The position numbers and the translations under genes are program-made. This document shows positions 7,629 through 16,594 of a stretch of DNA of 42,416 bases, in pieces. Under the pieces are notes generated by a model, which worked only from the letters and a program-made list of their open reading frames with translations, did not search any database and had not been told where the DNA came from. This DNA comes from Eubacteriaceae bacterium. Its GTDB lineage: Bacteria; Bacillota; Clostridia; Lachnospirales; Lachnospiraceae. Positions within the stretch are counted from its first letter, which is position 1. Each line of letters starts with the position of its first letter. The stretch covers positions 1 to 42,416 of the forward strand of contig CAJTCR010000028.1 of assembly GCA_910574915.1 (NCBI GenBank), written 5' to 3'.

Positions 7629-8714
7629 ATGTGTGGAAAAGAAAAAAAAGAACTCAGCCTGATTTTAGTATTGCTCTTTGCCGTTCTTTCTTTGACCGGA
7701 TGTTCTCAAAAAATCCATGTTTCGCTCCAGGAAAATACTTCTGGCAGCTATGAAGAAACGATTACAATGGATGAGGATCTTTGGGATACCGTAATTGCAG
7801 GCATCGCAGATGAAGAAATGCTTTTGGCATTTTACCGTGCTTATTACCCAACAGCAACAATTACTGCTGCGACAAAAGATCTTGACGGAACCGTTTCAAA
7901 AGTATTTCATTTTAAAATGGATTTTAAAGACATCGCGCAATTCCAACAGATTTTATCTGGAGAAAAGCCAAAGTCCATCCGTTCAAATGCAAACTATTTT
8001 TCAATATCCGATACGTATATTCCTTTTGATGAAAAACAGGAAGAGGAAGAAAGCCCAAGCGGGCTGGCAGAAGAATTTGAGCAGCTTCTAAGCTCTGTCG
8101 ATGAAGCGACACAAAAAAAACTGTCTGCGCAGTTACAGCAAATGGGACAATCTATAACTGTCTCTTTCCCATATGAAGTAACGGATACAAACGGGATGAT
8201 CAAAGAAGACGGAAAAACCGTCGAGTGGAACTTAAGAAAGCTGGAAAATCAACGCTTGTATGCACTTTTTCAAACATCCAATTCCCTGTCCGCGCCAAAA
8301 TTCAAAGGCGCTGTAAATGGAAATGCTTATAATACTGGCGTATCCATTACGATTCAGGCTGAAAACCTGCTGCAAAAAGTAAAAGTAAACGATGAAACCA
8401 TAGAATCTGACTCCCTGTTCTTATCTGGAGAAGATACCTATCAGATTACGGCAACCGATATCAACGGCAACACCGCCAAGCTTCGTTTTCGCATTGACAA
8501 GACAAAGCCGGTAATCAAAGGCGTAAAAGACGGAAAATCTTATAAAACAGCCCGCACGATCCGCTTTTCCGACAAAGGAAGCAGCGTTCAAAAAGCACTG
8601 TTAAATGGAAAAACCGTAAAAACCGGAACAAAAGTATCAAAAAAGGGAACGTATACATTAACGGTAACAGATCATGCAGGAAATCAAAAAATAATTACTT
8701 TTAAGATCAAATAA
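7629..8714 (+). CDS. Lipoprotein with C-terminal Ig-like domain
   Basis: This 361-aa protein has a lipoprotein signal peptide: basic MCGKEKK, a hydrophobic core, and the lipobox LTGC with C25 as the lipidated residue. The ATG at 7629 is used because GGGAGG lies eight bases upstream. The middle (about 40-215) is polar and matches nothing I can name. The C-terminal 130 residues (two stretches ending in TATDINGNTAKLRF and TVTDHAGNQKIITF) look like bacterial Ig-like beta-sandwich units. It follows the anti-sigma gene by 81 bases and may be the third gene of that operon, perhaps an envelope stress sensor or target. Confidence 0.75.
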   Translation: MCGKEKKELSLILVLLFAVLSLTGCSQKIHVSLQENTSGSYEETITMDEDLWDTVIAGIADEEMLLAFYRAYYPTATITAATKDLDGTVSKVFHFKMDFKDIAQFQQILSGEKPKSIRSNANYFSISDTYIPFDEKQEEEESPSGLAEEFEQLLSSVDEATQKKLSAQLQQMGQSITVSFPYEVTDTNGMIKEDGKTVEWNLRKLENQRLYALFQTSNSLSAPKFKGAVNGNAYNTGVSITIQAENLLQKVKVNDETIESDSLFLSGEDTYQITATDINGNTAKLRFRIDKTKPVIKGVKDGKSYKTARTIRFSDKGSSVQKALLNGKTVKTGTKVSKKGTYTLTVTDHAGNQKIITFKIK

Positions 8715-8794
8715 CGTGTGATTCGATCACCTAAACCTGCCGCCGTTTGTACGCAAACCTGCATAAAAATACACTTAACAGGAGAACATACCGC

Positions 8795-9559
8795 ATGTTA
8801 AACAATTTACAAATCGGCCCCATTACCATCCATATGTATGGCTTGATGGTCGGCATCGGCTTTGCCGCAGCGTATTTTATCTGTTGTATGCGTGCCCGGA
8901 AAAAAGGATTAAGCGAGGATATTTTGTGGGGCATCCTGCTCTGCGCTGTCTTAGGCATCGTTACAGGAAGCAGATTTTTATATTACCTCGTCAGCATCCC
9001 GCAGATTCGAAAAGATCCGTCGATTTTATGGAATTTTAAAAACGGCTATGTCGTTTACGGAGGCATTATCTTTGGTGTTTTATATGGATATCTCTACTGT
9101 AGGAAAAAACAGGTTTCTTTCCTGAAATATTTTGACCTTGTTATGCCGTCTGTAGCGGCAGCGCAGGGCTTTGGAAGGATCGGCTGCTTCTTTGCAGGAT
9201 GCTGTTATGGAAGACAGACGGATTCCTGGTTCCATATTATATACACACATTCCGACTTTGCACCGAACCATGTTCCGTTGATCCCGACTCAGCTAATATC
9301 CAGCGCAGGCAATTTTCTCATTGCAGGCTTCCTGATCTGGTATTCCACAAAAGCAAAAAAAGACGGCGCAGTCGGAGTGATGTATATGATTTTGTACAGT
9401 ATGGGAAGGTTTTTTATTGAAATATTCCGAAACGACTTCCGCGGAGCATGGGGCGGCTTGTCTACCTCACAGTTGATCTCTATCGCAGTCTTTCTTTTAG
9501 GACTCTGCCTTATGGTTGTATTTCAAAAAGACCGCTATAGAGCACCATTCGAAAAATAA
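8795..9559 (+). CDS. lgt: Prolipoprotein diacylglyceryl transferase
   Basis: This 254-aa multi-span membrane enzyme transfers diacylglycerol from phosphatidylglycerol to the lipobox cysteine of prolipoproteins, the first step of lipoprotein maturation. The family core is seen at GFGRIGCFFAGCCYGRQTD (about 125-143), a variant of the GRIGNFINGE signature, preceded by YVVYGGIIFGVLYGYL and followed by a C-terminal RFFIEIFRNDFRG. The CCYGR version with cysteines in place of the usual NxE is found in divergent Lgt paralogues, so this may be a second copy. The ATG at 8795 has AGGAGA upstream at 8780-8785. It sits after a lipoprotein gene that would be a substrate. Confidence 0.85.
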   Translation: MLNNLQIGPITIHMYGLMVGIGFAAAYFICCMRARKKGLSEDILWGILLCAVLGIVTGSRFLYYLVSIPQIRKDPSILWNFKNGYVVYGGIIFGVLYGYLYCRKKQVSFLKYFDLVMPSVAAAQGFGRIGCFFAGCCYGRQTDSWFHIIYTHSDFAPNHVPLIPTQLISSAGNFLIAGFLIWYSTKAKKDGAVGVMYMILYSMGRFFIEIFRNDFRGAWGGLSTSQLISIAVFLLGLCLMVVFQKDRYRAPFEK

Positions 9560-9561
9560 CG

Positions 9562-9590
9562 AAAACACTGTCTTTATGGCAGTGTTTTTT
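9562..9590 (+). terminator. Rho-independent terminator after lgt
   Basis: AAAACACTG (9562-9570) pairs with CAGTGTTTT (9580-9588) across a 9-nt loop and continues into a T run. It starts three bases after the lgt stop codon. Confidence 0.85.
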
Positions 9591-9655
9591 TCATTATGTA
9601 TTGAAATTTAAAGATAACTTTATCTAAAAATTTTCTTTAAATTTCTCTTTCAGCC

Positions 9656-9681
9656 GAAACTTTTTGGCATTGAAATACGTC
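9656..9681 (+). promoter_or_regulatory. Candidate ECF sigma promoter for the transglutaminase gene
   Basis: GAAAC at 9656-9660 and CGTC at 9678-9681 are separated by 17 bases. This is the -35/-10 pattern of several characterised ECF sigma factors such as the Bacillus SigW/SigX group. The site is about 55 bases before the start codon and follows a terminator. Control by the sigma factor encoded at 6209 is an inference from proximity. Confidence 0.45.
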
Positions 9682-9724
9682 TAATCTAATAGTAATAATC
9701 TGCCTGCCAGGCAGATCAGATTAG
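9681..9724 (+). promoter_or_regulatory. Two-tier leader hairpin before the transglutaminase gene
   Basis: An outer stem CTAATCT (9681-9687)/AGATTAG (9718-9724) encloses a near-perfect palindrome ATCTGCCTG-c-CAGGCAGAT (9698-9716). The outer stem overlaps the first bases of the Shine-Dalgarno TAGGAGG at 9722-9728. It could act as an operator or as a translational control hairpin. Confidence 0.45.
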
Positions 9725-9737
9725 GAGGAATCAACTT

Positions 9738-10943
9738 ATGAACGATGAAATGAAAAACCCCCATGCAAAAGGCATAAAAACTGCAAAAACCGTCACCTCG
9801 GCCGTACTTGCCGGATGCCTGGTCGCAAGCCTGGGACTGAATATTTATCAGGCAAACGAGTCTGCAACACAAAACCGGAAAGTAAATAAATTTATTGATA
9901 ACCAGTTGGAACGGCAGGCAAAAGAAGAGGAAAAAGAAAATACTTATCAAGAAGACGGTTATAAAGTCGGAAACCAGTATGAAATCCGCAGTACCACACA
10001 TATTTCAGATGCATACAAAAGCGGTGATGACAGTGGTCTGAAAGACGAAGACAAAGAAACGCTGAAAATGGCATCCGATGTGCTGCAAAAAATAATTAAG
10101 GACGGTATGAGTAATTACGAAAAAGAGCTTGCCGTTTACCGCTGGATGTTTAAACATGTCGGCCAGGGACACGGCTCATCCGTAACACTGCCAGGCGCAA
10201 GCAGCAATGCGTATACGCCACATGGCGCTTTAAGCGGGCAGAATACCGTCTGTGTCGGTTATGCAACAACCTTCCGCCTGTTTATGAATATGCTGGACAT
10301 GGATTGCCATATTGTACATAACGAATACCATTCCTGGGATATGGTACAGTTAGACGATCAGGAATGGTACCAGGTAGACATTTATTCCGATGTATCTGGA
10401 AAATGCCAGTACCAAAACTTTAATATGACCGATGACATCTCCAGAAGTTCTCATGACTGGGACGAATCTGCGCTTCCGCAGGCAAAAGGCGTAAAATATA
10501 CATATGCGGTACAAAACAACAAAACGGTCAAAGACATCTACAAAGTACCTGCGCAAGTCAAAAAAGCGCTGGATAAAAAACGTTCTTCAGCCTTTTTTAA
10601 ATTTGAAAAACCACTCAGCCGGGAAGAACTGCCGATTGCAGATTATCTTGTAAGCCAGATGAATACGGCTATAATGTCTATGCCTGGATTTGAAAACTAT
10701 AATATGGGCGGCATGTGGTACCTGGATGAGCAGGACCAGTATATTTTAGGTATTTTTATCCGTAATTATGGAGAGTCCGAAAACTCTGAATTTGATGCAG
10801 ATTCGCCTGAAGGCAAGAAACTGCAAAAAGCAATTACAAAAGCTTTTGGCGTAGATACGCCGCAGGATGCAGATCCAAAAAACACGGATTCCAAAGACGC
10901 AGTTGTCGAAATGAGAACTGACGTACGGATGCTTGAAATATAA
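9738..10943 (+). CDS. Membrane-anchored transglutaminase-like protein
   Basis: This 401-aa protein has a short cytoplasmic start, one transmembrane helix at about 17-35, and a coiled, charged stretch (45-75) leading to a transglutaminase-like domain at about 120-220. The papain-like triad is visible: C172 (NTVCVGYATTFRLFMNML), H198 (EYHSWDMVQL) and D214 (WYQVDIYSD). The roughly 180-residue C-terminal part is unrecognised. Such proteins act outside the membrane as cysteine proteases or amidases/transamidases on surface polymers. TAGGAGG supports the ATG. The DUF4358 lipoprotein gene begins 57 bases downstream. Confidence 0.8.
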   Translation: MNDEMKNPHAKGIKTAKTVTSAVLAGCLVASLGLNIYQANESATQNRKVNKFIDNQLERQAKEEEKENTYQEDGYKVGNQYEIRSTTHISDAYKSGDDSGLKDEDKETLKMASDVLQKIIKDGMSNYEKELAVYRWMFKHVGQGHGSSVTLPGASSNAYTPHGALSGQNTVCVGYATTFRLFMNMLDMDCHIVHNEYHSWDMVQLDDQEWYQVDIYSDVSGKCQYQNFNMTDDISRSSHDWDESALPQAKGVKYTYAVQNNKTVKDIYKVPAQVKKALDKKRSSAFFKFEKPLSREELPIADYLVSQMNTAIMSMPGFENYNMGGMWYLDEQDQYILGIFIRNYGESENSEFDADSPEGKKLQKAITKAFGVDTPQDADPKNTDSKDAVVEMRTDVRMLEI

Positions 10944-11000
10944 CCAGGCATCCATTCCCGCCAGATCGAATAAAAATATGAACAAGAAAGGTTTTTGCAT

Positions 11001-11522
11001 ATGAAAAAATATATAAGCTTTGTATTACTTACAGCAATGCTGACAATGACGACTGCCTGCGGCAGCCGTACGTCCAGCCAGACATCCGATGCCGCCATAT
11101 CCATGCAATCGCTGCAAGAAGAAATGCTTAGCGCAGATACTACGCTGCCGGATATGACTACCGTCTCAAGCGCAGACGAACAGGCGGAACTGAATTTTAC
11201 TTCTTTAAGCGATTTAAGCTATGACTTGGTGGATTCATATTTTTATGCATATGCAACTGAAGGCACGGCTGAAGAAATCGCTGTAATTAAACTGAAAGAT
11301 TCGGCAGATGTACCTTCCATGATGCAGGCAATGCACGGCCACATCGAAACCCGCAAGGGGACATTTCAGGAATACGCGCCCGAACAGGTCGCCATGACAC
11401 AAAATGCAGTTGTCACAAGACAGGGTACTTATGTAGCGCTTATTATTAGTTCAAAATGTGGCATGGTACAAAAAGCATTTGAAGCAGGCTTTAGCAAAGG
11501 AGACGGTCACAATGGTCTTTAG
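11001..11522 (+). CDS. DUF4358 lipoprotein
   Basis: This 173-aa exported lipoprotein has a signal peptide ending in the lipobox TTAC, with C20 lipidated. The mature part carries short Ser/Thr/Ala-rich linker sequence, then a conserved block (SYDLVDSYFYAYATEGTAEE, then IAVIKLKD) that I assign to DUF4358. This family of unknown function often sits beside MBOAT and DHHW genes in Clostridia, as here. The ATG at 11001 follows GAAAGG at 10986-10991; a TTG two codons earlier is the alternative. The 3' end overlaps the MBOAT start by 11 bases. Confidence 0.75.
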   Translation: MKKYISFVLLTAMLTMTTACGSRTSSQTSDAAISMQSLQEEMLSADTTLPDMTTVSSADEQAELNFTSLSDLSYDLVDSYFYAYATEGTAEEIAVIKLKDSADVPSMMQAMHGHIETRKGTFQEYAPEQVAMTQNAVVTRQGTYVALIISSKCGMVQKAFEAGFSKGDGHNGL

Positions 11523-12939
11523 CAGCATCGTATTTTTGTGTATCTTTTTTCCAGCAGTTATTTTGTTGTATTACTTGTGCCCACGGCAGCTTCGCAACCT
11601 GTTTTTGCTGTTGGCAAGCCTGTTTTTTTATGCATGGGGCGAGCCAAAGTATATTGTGATTATGCTGTTTTCTACAATTTTTGATTACTGTAACGGCAGG
11701 CTTTTGGAATATTTTGAAGCGAAAGGAAAGAAAGATACGTTTGGCAGGCTTGTATTAGCAGCTTCTGTCATTGGCAACCTTAGTATTTTATGTTTTTTTA
11801 AATATACAGATTTTATTCTTACTACGCTAAACTCGCTGTCTGGCAGCGAGTTTGCGCTGCTTGGGCTTGCCCTTCCGATCGGTATATCCTTTTATACGTT
11901 TCAGACCATGTCTTATACGATCGATGTATACCGCGGGCAGGTAGCAGCACAGCACAACCTGATCTCGTTTGGCATGTATGTATGCCTGTTTCCGCAGTTA
12001 ATCGCCGGACCGATTGTACGCTACAGCGATATCGCAGGGGAAGTAGATACACGGGAAACATCTTTTCGCCTATGCGCCGCAGGTATGCACCGTTTTCTGC
12101 TTGGGCTTGGAAAAAAAGTGCTGCTTGCCAACCAGATCGGAGCGCTTTGGGATGAGATTTACAGCCTTGGTGCATCCGACCTTTCCATGTCGCTTGCATG
12201 GCTTGGGGCACTCTCGTTTACGTTCCAGATTTATTTTGATTTTTCCGGTTATTCCGATATGGCATTCGGCCTTGGAGAAATGTTCGGGTTTCATTTCCCG
12301 GAAAATTTCTGCTATCCTTATACAGCCAAAAGTATCACCGAATTCTGGCGCCGCTGGCACATGACACTTGGAAGCTGGTTTCGTGAATATCTCTACATTC
12401 CGCTGGGCGGCAACCGTAAAGGCAGGCCAAGGCAGATCGCCAACCTGTTTGTCGTATGGTTTTTCACTGGCTTATGGCATGGAGCAGGATGGAACTTTAT
12501 ATTATGGGGACTTTACTTTTTTGTACTGCTCGTATTGGAAAAGTTGTTCCTGCTGAGACAATTAAACCGCTTTCCATCCGTTTTCCAGCATCTGTACGCG
12601 CTGTTTTGGATTATACTCGGATGGGTAATCTTTGCCTGCGATGATATTTCCAAGCTTTTCCAATACCTAAAATGGTTCTTTGGCATTGGCGTCGCACCGG
12701 TTAACCAGCTTGCGCTATATGAGTGGACGACACATGCTGCCTTTTTAGTGATCCTTGCCCTTGCTTCTACAGAGCTTCCGGCAAAAGTATGCGCTTCTTT
12801 GCTTGAAAGAATCTCCGCATCGTTGTGGCAATCCGCTGCATTCTGGTTAAAAAGCGCCTGGTGTCTGCTGGTTCTTTTGCTTAGTATGGCAATGCTTGTA
12901 AGCGGAAGCTATAATCCATTTTTATATTTCAGGTTTTAG
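11512..12939 (+). CDS. MBOAT family membrane O-acyltransferase
   Basis: This 475-aa polytopic protein belongs to the membrane-bound O-acyltransferase family, close to AlgI/PatA/DltB. It moves acyl groups, usually acetyl, across the membrane for addition to polysaccharides or wall polymers. Family marks are FPQLIAGPIVRYSDI (159-173), SGYSDMAFGLGEMFGFHFPENF (from 245), ITEFWRRWHMTLGSWFREYLYIPLGG (from 275, with H283), and the invariant catalytic histidine H323 in TGLWHGAGWNFILWG. The ATG at 11512 follows AAAGGAGA (11497-11504) and overlaps the DUF4358 gene. The DHHW gene follows after 14 bases, completing an operon. Confidence 0.92.
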   Translation: MVFSSIVFLCIFFPAVILLYYLCPRQLRNLFLLLASLFFYAWGEPKYIVIMLFSTIFDYCNGRLLEYFEAKGKKDTFGRLVLAASVIGNLSILCFFKYTDFILTTLNSLSGSEFALLGLALPIGISFYTFQTMSYTIDVYRGQVAAQHNLISFGMYVCLFPQLIAGPIVRYSDIAGEVDTRETSFRLCAAGMHRFLLGLGKKVLLANQIGALWDEIYSLGASDLSMSLAWLGALSFTFQIYFDFSGYSDMAFGLGEMFGFHFPENFCYPYTAKSITEFWRRWHMTLGSWFREYLYIPLGGNRKGRPRQIANLFVVWFFTGLWHGAGWNFILWGLYFFVLLVLEKLFLLRQLNRFPSVFQHLYALFWIILGWVIFACDDISKLFQYLKWFFGIGVAPVNQLALYEWTTHAAFLVILALASTELPAKVCASLLERISASLWQSAAFWLKSAWCLLVLLLSMAMLVSGSYNPFLYFRF

Positions 12940-12953
12940 AAAGAAGGCAGCCT

Positions 12954-14084
12954 ATGAATAAAAAACAACGATTTTACGCAGTATTTTTTCTGACAACGGT
13001 TCTGTTTCTTGCGGTATGCGGCATTTTATTGTTCGCATTGCCGCAGCGCACCTATTCCGAAAATGAAAACCGCTACCTGACAACGTTAAAGCCCCCTTCC
13101 TTTTCCGATTTTTTAGATACTTCCATGCAGAAGAATTTTACGGACGGTGCGAATGACCAGTTTCTATGCCGGGATCTTTGGATGAAGTTTGCAACCGCTT
13201 TACAGCGTGCCGTCGGCTTTCAGGATATCGGAGGTGTCTATTTCGGAAAAGAAGGGTATTATTTTGAACGCATCCTCGACAGCCATCTGTCTGACAAACG
13301 CTGGCAGAACAACCTACAACTTCTGGAACAGTTCGCAGAGACTTACCATACCGCAGTTTCCTTTTTGCCAGTACCCTCAAAAGGCAACCTTTTAACCGAC
13401 TTGCTGCCTGCAAATGCGGTATTGTACCATGCTAACAAGCTTTACGAAGAGATCCCGCAAACGCTGCATCGTACGGCTTTCCTTGATGTCCGCCCAGTCC
13501 TTTTGGAATATAAAAATAGCAGGCAGCTTTATTTTAAAACAGACCATCACTGGACGATGGACGCGGCATACCTTACATATACCGCATGGTGCAAGGTACA
13601 TGGCACAAAGCCTGCCAGCCTCGAAACATTTGCACCGGATTGTGTACGCAGAGACTTTTTTGGCACACTATATTCCAAAGCGCCGGATTTTTGTTCGCTG
13701 CCTGACGACTTTTACCTGCCCGTTCAGGTACCGGATGCAGAACTAAACATTGACGGCAGGCAGACGGATAGTATTTATGATTGGCAAAAGCTGGATTCCA
13801 AAGATCAATATGGCGTCTATTTTGGTGGAAATTTTGGCAGGATCGATATTCGCGTCAAACACAGCACATCAAAAAAAACGCTGCTCCTTATCAAGGATTC
13901 GTTTGCAAACAGCATTGTGCCGTTTTTTATGAAAGACTACCAACACATTATTATGATCGACCTGCGCTATTACAACAAGCCTTTAAGCAGCCTTATGCAG
14001 GAAACAGCCCCAGAAGAAACGCTTTTCTTATATGAACTCAGCAATTTTGCACAGGATATCAATTTTTTTAAAATTTTAAAATAG
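12954..14084 (+). CDS. DHHW family (AlgJ/AlgX-like) acyl-transfer partner
   Basis: This 376-aa protein has a short cytoplasmic tail and one N-terminal membrane helix (about 8-28), so most of it is outside the cell. The diagnostic motif is YFKTDHHWTMDAAY with D197-H198-H199-W200. A GxxxF-like block (GVYFGKEGYYFE, 94-105) and a later serine block (LLLIKDSFANSIVPFF) complete an SGNH-hydrolase-like fold as in AlgJ/AlgX. In known systems the MBOAT protein supplies acyl groups and the DHHW/SGNH protein passes them to the polymer. Its position 14 bases after the MBOAT gene fits this. The polymer is not identifiable here. Confidence 0.85.
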   Translation: MNKKQRFYAVFFLTTVLFLAVCGILLFALPQRTYSENENRYLTTLKPPSFSDFLDTSMQKNFTDGANDQFLCRDLWMKFATALQRAVGFQDIGGVYFGKEGYYFERILDSHLSDKRWQNNLQLLEQFAETYHTAVSFLPVPSKGNLLTDLLPANAVLYHANKLYEEIPQTLHRTAFLDVRPVLLEYKNSRQLYFKTDHHWTMDAAYLTYTAWCKVHGTKPASLETFAPDCVRRDFFGTLYSKAPDFCSLPDDFYLPVQVPDAELNIDGRQTDSIYDWQKLDSKDQYGVYFGGNFGRIDIRVKHSTSKKTLLLIKDSFANSIVPFFMKDYQHIIMIDLRYYNKPLSSLMQETAPEETLFLYELSNFAQDINFFKILK

Positions 14085-14090
14085 AATCCA

Positions 14091-14119
14091 TTGACAACTG
14101 GTAGTATTCAAATTAATAT
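14091..14119 (+). promoter_or_regulatory. Sigma-A type promoter for the chemoreceptor gene
   Basis: TTGACA at 14091-14096 and TAATAT at 14114-14119 are spaced by 17 bases. The pair lies about 55 bases before the ATG, in the gap after the acylation operon. No terminator is obvious between the two genes. Confidence 0.65.
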
Positions 14120-14173
14120 AGTATTAGAGGTTTGTTTGTCAAATCAAATCGATCGCATGGAGGACAGGAAAAT

Positions 14174-15451
14174 ATGCAAATGGGTCAAGAACAAAAGAAA
14201 AAATTATTAACAGTGCTTGCAATCGTTATCAGCCTGCCGGTGCTTGCTGTCGGCATCTGGGCAGCACTGGTCACTATTTTAGTATTAAAGAGCAGCATGT
14301 TTGGCATTATACTGATTATTATCGGCGCATTGATTGGCTATGCGGCATCACTGATCGTTGCAAAGCTTGCAGCAGATGTTGTACATAAGTTTTTAACAAA
14401 CGTATCAGGCATTGCAGACGGCACGGTTTCTTTAGAAGCACTTTCTATCCCGTCCAGCCAGAACAACGGCAAAGTGAACGAGATACTAAAAACCGTCAAT
14501 GAAATTGCTGTCTCCTATGCGAAAGTCATTGCATCGATTGAAAGTGCCACGGCAGAGCTTGGGGAAGTGACAGAAGATTTTAACAGCCTGTTCCAGGAGA
14601 TGACAACAGCCGAAGAGGATATGAGCAACAACGTCAATTCGATCTCTGAAAATATTATTTCACAGGCAGAACGAATGCACATGATTACATCTGAACTGGA
14701 TTCCGTCAACAGCGAAATGATACATATTTCTTCAAATATCGAAGCTCTGACTGCAAGTGCTTCCAATATGCAGGACTGTAACCAGTCGGTAGAAACCTAT
14801 ATTACTGAACTAATCAAGTTAAATGATGAAAACAGTGAATCGATTGAAAAAGTACGCGAACAAACGGAGCTTACAAACAAATCTGCTATGAATATCCGTA
14901 CGGCGACTGAAATTATTGCCAGCATTTCAAACCAGACAAACTTGCTTGCCCTGAACGCAAGCATCGAGGCAGCTCGTGCAGGAGAAGCTGGAAAAGGATT
15001 TGCTGTCGTTGCAGAAGAGATTCGAAAACTGGCAGACCAGTCCAAAGAATCTACCGAGCAGATCAACGAAAGTGTAAATGAACTGATCGACAATGCCCAG
15101 TTCAGTGTAGAAATTACACAGAAGGTATCCTCTGCTTTTACCGAACAGACAGAAAAGATTAACGCAACAAGCAGCCTGTTTCAAACTTTAAGGACGGAGG
15201 TCAACCAGGTTGCAGGCGCAATCGCTGATATTGACACAGAAGTACAAAACTTAAACGGCAATAAAGATTCCATTTTGGCGGAAGTACAAAACGTTGCAGA
15301 TTTTTCCAATGAAAATGAGGAAAGTGCAAAAACAACACTTGAAAACGTATATCAATTTGAAAAAATCATTTCTTCCTGCCGGGATGCAACCAGTCACATT
15401 ACTTCTGTATCAAACCACCTGATACATAATATCCATAAGCTTAGCAAATAG
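14174..15451 (+). CDS. Methyl-accepting chemotaxis protein
   Basis: This 425-aa receptor has two closely spaced transmembrane helices (about 10-35 and 42-65) with almost no extracellular loop. It should therefore sense from the membrane or cytoplasm instead of binding an outside ligand. The long helical signalling domain follows. The hairpin tip reads [20 protein letters not shown], then [20 protein letters not shown], which binds CheA/CheW. Regularly placed E/Q/A patterns are compatible with methylation. The ATG at 14174 follows GGAGG at 14159-14163; an earlier ATG in the same frame lacks a binding site. No other chemotaxis gene is nearby. Confidence 0.9.
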   Translation: MQMGQEQKKKLLTVLAIVISLPVLAVGIWAALVTILVLKSSMFGIILIIIGALIGYAASLIVAKLAADVVHKFLTNVSGIADGTVSLEALSIPSSQNNGKVNEILKTVNEIAVSYAKVIASIESATAELGEVTEDFNSLFQEMTTAEEDMSNNVNSISENIISQAERMHMITSELDSVNSEMIHISSNIEALTASASNMQDCNQSVETYITELIKLNDENSESIEKVREQTELTNKSAMNIRTATEIIASISNQTNLLALNASIEAARAGEAGKGFAVVAEEIRKLADQSKESTEQINESVNELIDNAQFSVEITQKVSSAFTEQTEKINATSSLFQTLRTEVNQVAGAIADIDTEVQNLNGNKDSILAEVQNVADFSNENEESAKTTLENVYQFEKIISSCRDATSHITSVSNHLIHNIHKLSK

Positions 15452-15454
15452 CCT

Positions 15455-15488
15455 AAAAAACTGTTGGAAATTTTCCAGCAGTTTTTTT
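15455..15488 (+). terminator. Rho-independent terminator after the chemoreceptor
   Basis: AAAAACTGTTGGAAA (15456-15470) pairs with TTTCCAGCAGTTTTT (15472-15486) with one mismatch and ends in T. It starts a few bases after the stop codon. Confidence 0.88.
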
Positions 15489-15533
15489 ATGCCTGAATCG
15501 AAAGGAATCCTGTATCTATGAATCGTTTACAGC

Positions 15534-15562
15534 TTGCAGCACTCTGCATTATCTGCTATACT
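15534..15562 (+). promoter_or_regulatory. Sigma-A type promoter for the LRR-VWA-MoxR-LarC genes
   Basis: TTGCAG at 15534-15539, a 17-base spacer and TATACT at 15557-15562 are followed by an ATG at 15594. No terminator is seen until after larC, so one transcript may cover four genes. Confidence 0.65.
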
Positions 15563-15593
15563 GAAACCATGTTTGGAAAGGAATATCGTCGTT

Positions 15594-16565
15594 ATGAACA
15601 CACGAGAACAAACCGGCTATTTTTATTATAGAAAAACAAAAGGAGCAGAAGTTGAAATCCTGCGTGTTTTTGCACCAGTTCCGTATGTGGAGCTTCCTTC
15701 TGAGATTGACGGCTGTCCGGTTACAAAACTGGGAAATTATTGTTTTGCACCAGCCTGCACGCTGCCAAAAGAAACTCTGGCTACGCCTCATATGCAAGAT
15801 GCGGCAATTACACAAGTATGCGGCAATTACTTAGAATCTGTAAGGCTTCCAGCCTCTATGCATACAATCGGAGACTACGCATTTTATAACTGCCGCTGCC
15901 TGCACAGTCTGGAATTTACACCTGCGCTGCAAACTATTGGCAGCGACGCTTTTATGAACTGCCAAAAACTCCAGCAGCTTTTTTTAAGATGCTCCGCTGC
16001 CAGCAAAACAGGTTTGCGCCAAGTGCTTGCACAGATTCCGTGGAACGTGGAAGTTACGTTTTTGGATCAGGATAAAACAGTTCTCTTTTACCCCGAATAT
16101 TATGAAGCATACGATGAAATCGCACCTGCGCATATATTCGGCCGCAAAATCGTTGGAGAAGGCTTTCGTGCCAGGCTTTGCTTTCAAGACGATATGGTAG
16201 CTTTTTCTGCATACGATGCCATTTTTCCAAAAGCTCGTGTGGAAGAATCTGCACAGACACTCTGTAAGATTGCCTTTTACCGCCTGCAATATCCGTTCCA
16301 ATTATCAGCCTGCTGTAGACAGCAATATGCAGATTTTATTCTTGCCCATAAAGAGCTTGTCTGCCAATGGTTTGTGCAGGAAAGAAAGCTTACAGAACTT
16401 TTATTTCTATTCAGCCAAAAATTGCTCCCCATACAGCAGATTTCCTATGCGCTGTCACTTGCCGCCTATGCTGGATGGAGTGAAGGAAGTGCAGCGATGC
16501 TGCGCCTGAAACAGCGATATGGCAAAGAAGGAAACAGAAACAACTATACATTTGAGGATTTTTAA
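15594..16565 (+). CDS. Leucine-rich repeat (BspA-type) protein
   Basis: This 323-aa protein has no signal peptide and should be cytoplasmic. Two to three BspA/LRR_5-type repeats are visible between about 30 and 140, with the typical pattern of aromatic and cysteine residues, for example LPASMHTIGDYAFYNCRCLH followed by LQTIGSDAFMNCQKLQQLFL. The remainder (150-323) is helical and unassigned. The ATG at 15594 has AAAGGA upstream at 15577-15582. It is the first gene after a good promoter and is followed by the VWA gene after 29 bases. An adaptor role for the downstream ATPase pair is possible but unproven. Confidence 0.7.
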   Translation: MNTREQTGYFYYRKTKGAEVEILRVFAPVPYVELPSEIDGCPVTKLGNYCFAPACTLPKETLATPHMQDAAITQVCGNYLESVRLPASMHTIGDYAFYNCRCLHSLEFTPALQTIGSDAFMNCQKLQQLFLRCSAASKTGLRQVLAQIPWNVEVTFLDQDKTVLFYPEYYEAYDEIAPAHIFGRKIVGEGFRARLCFQDDMVAFSAYDAIFPKARVEESAQTLCKIAFYRLQYPFQLSACCRQQYADFILAHKELVCQWFVQERKLTELLFLFSQKLLPIQQISYALSLAAYAGWSEGSAAMLRLKQRYGKEGNRNNYTFEDF

Positions 16566-16594
16566 TTATATGCCCAAATGAGGAGATTACACCT

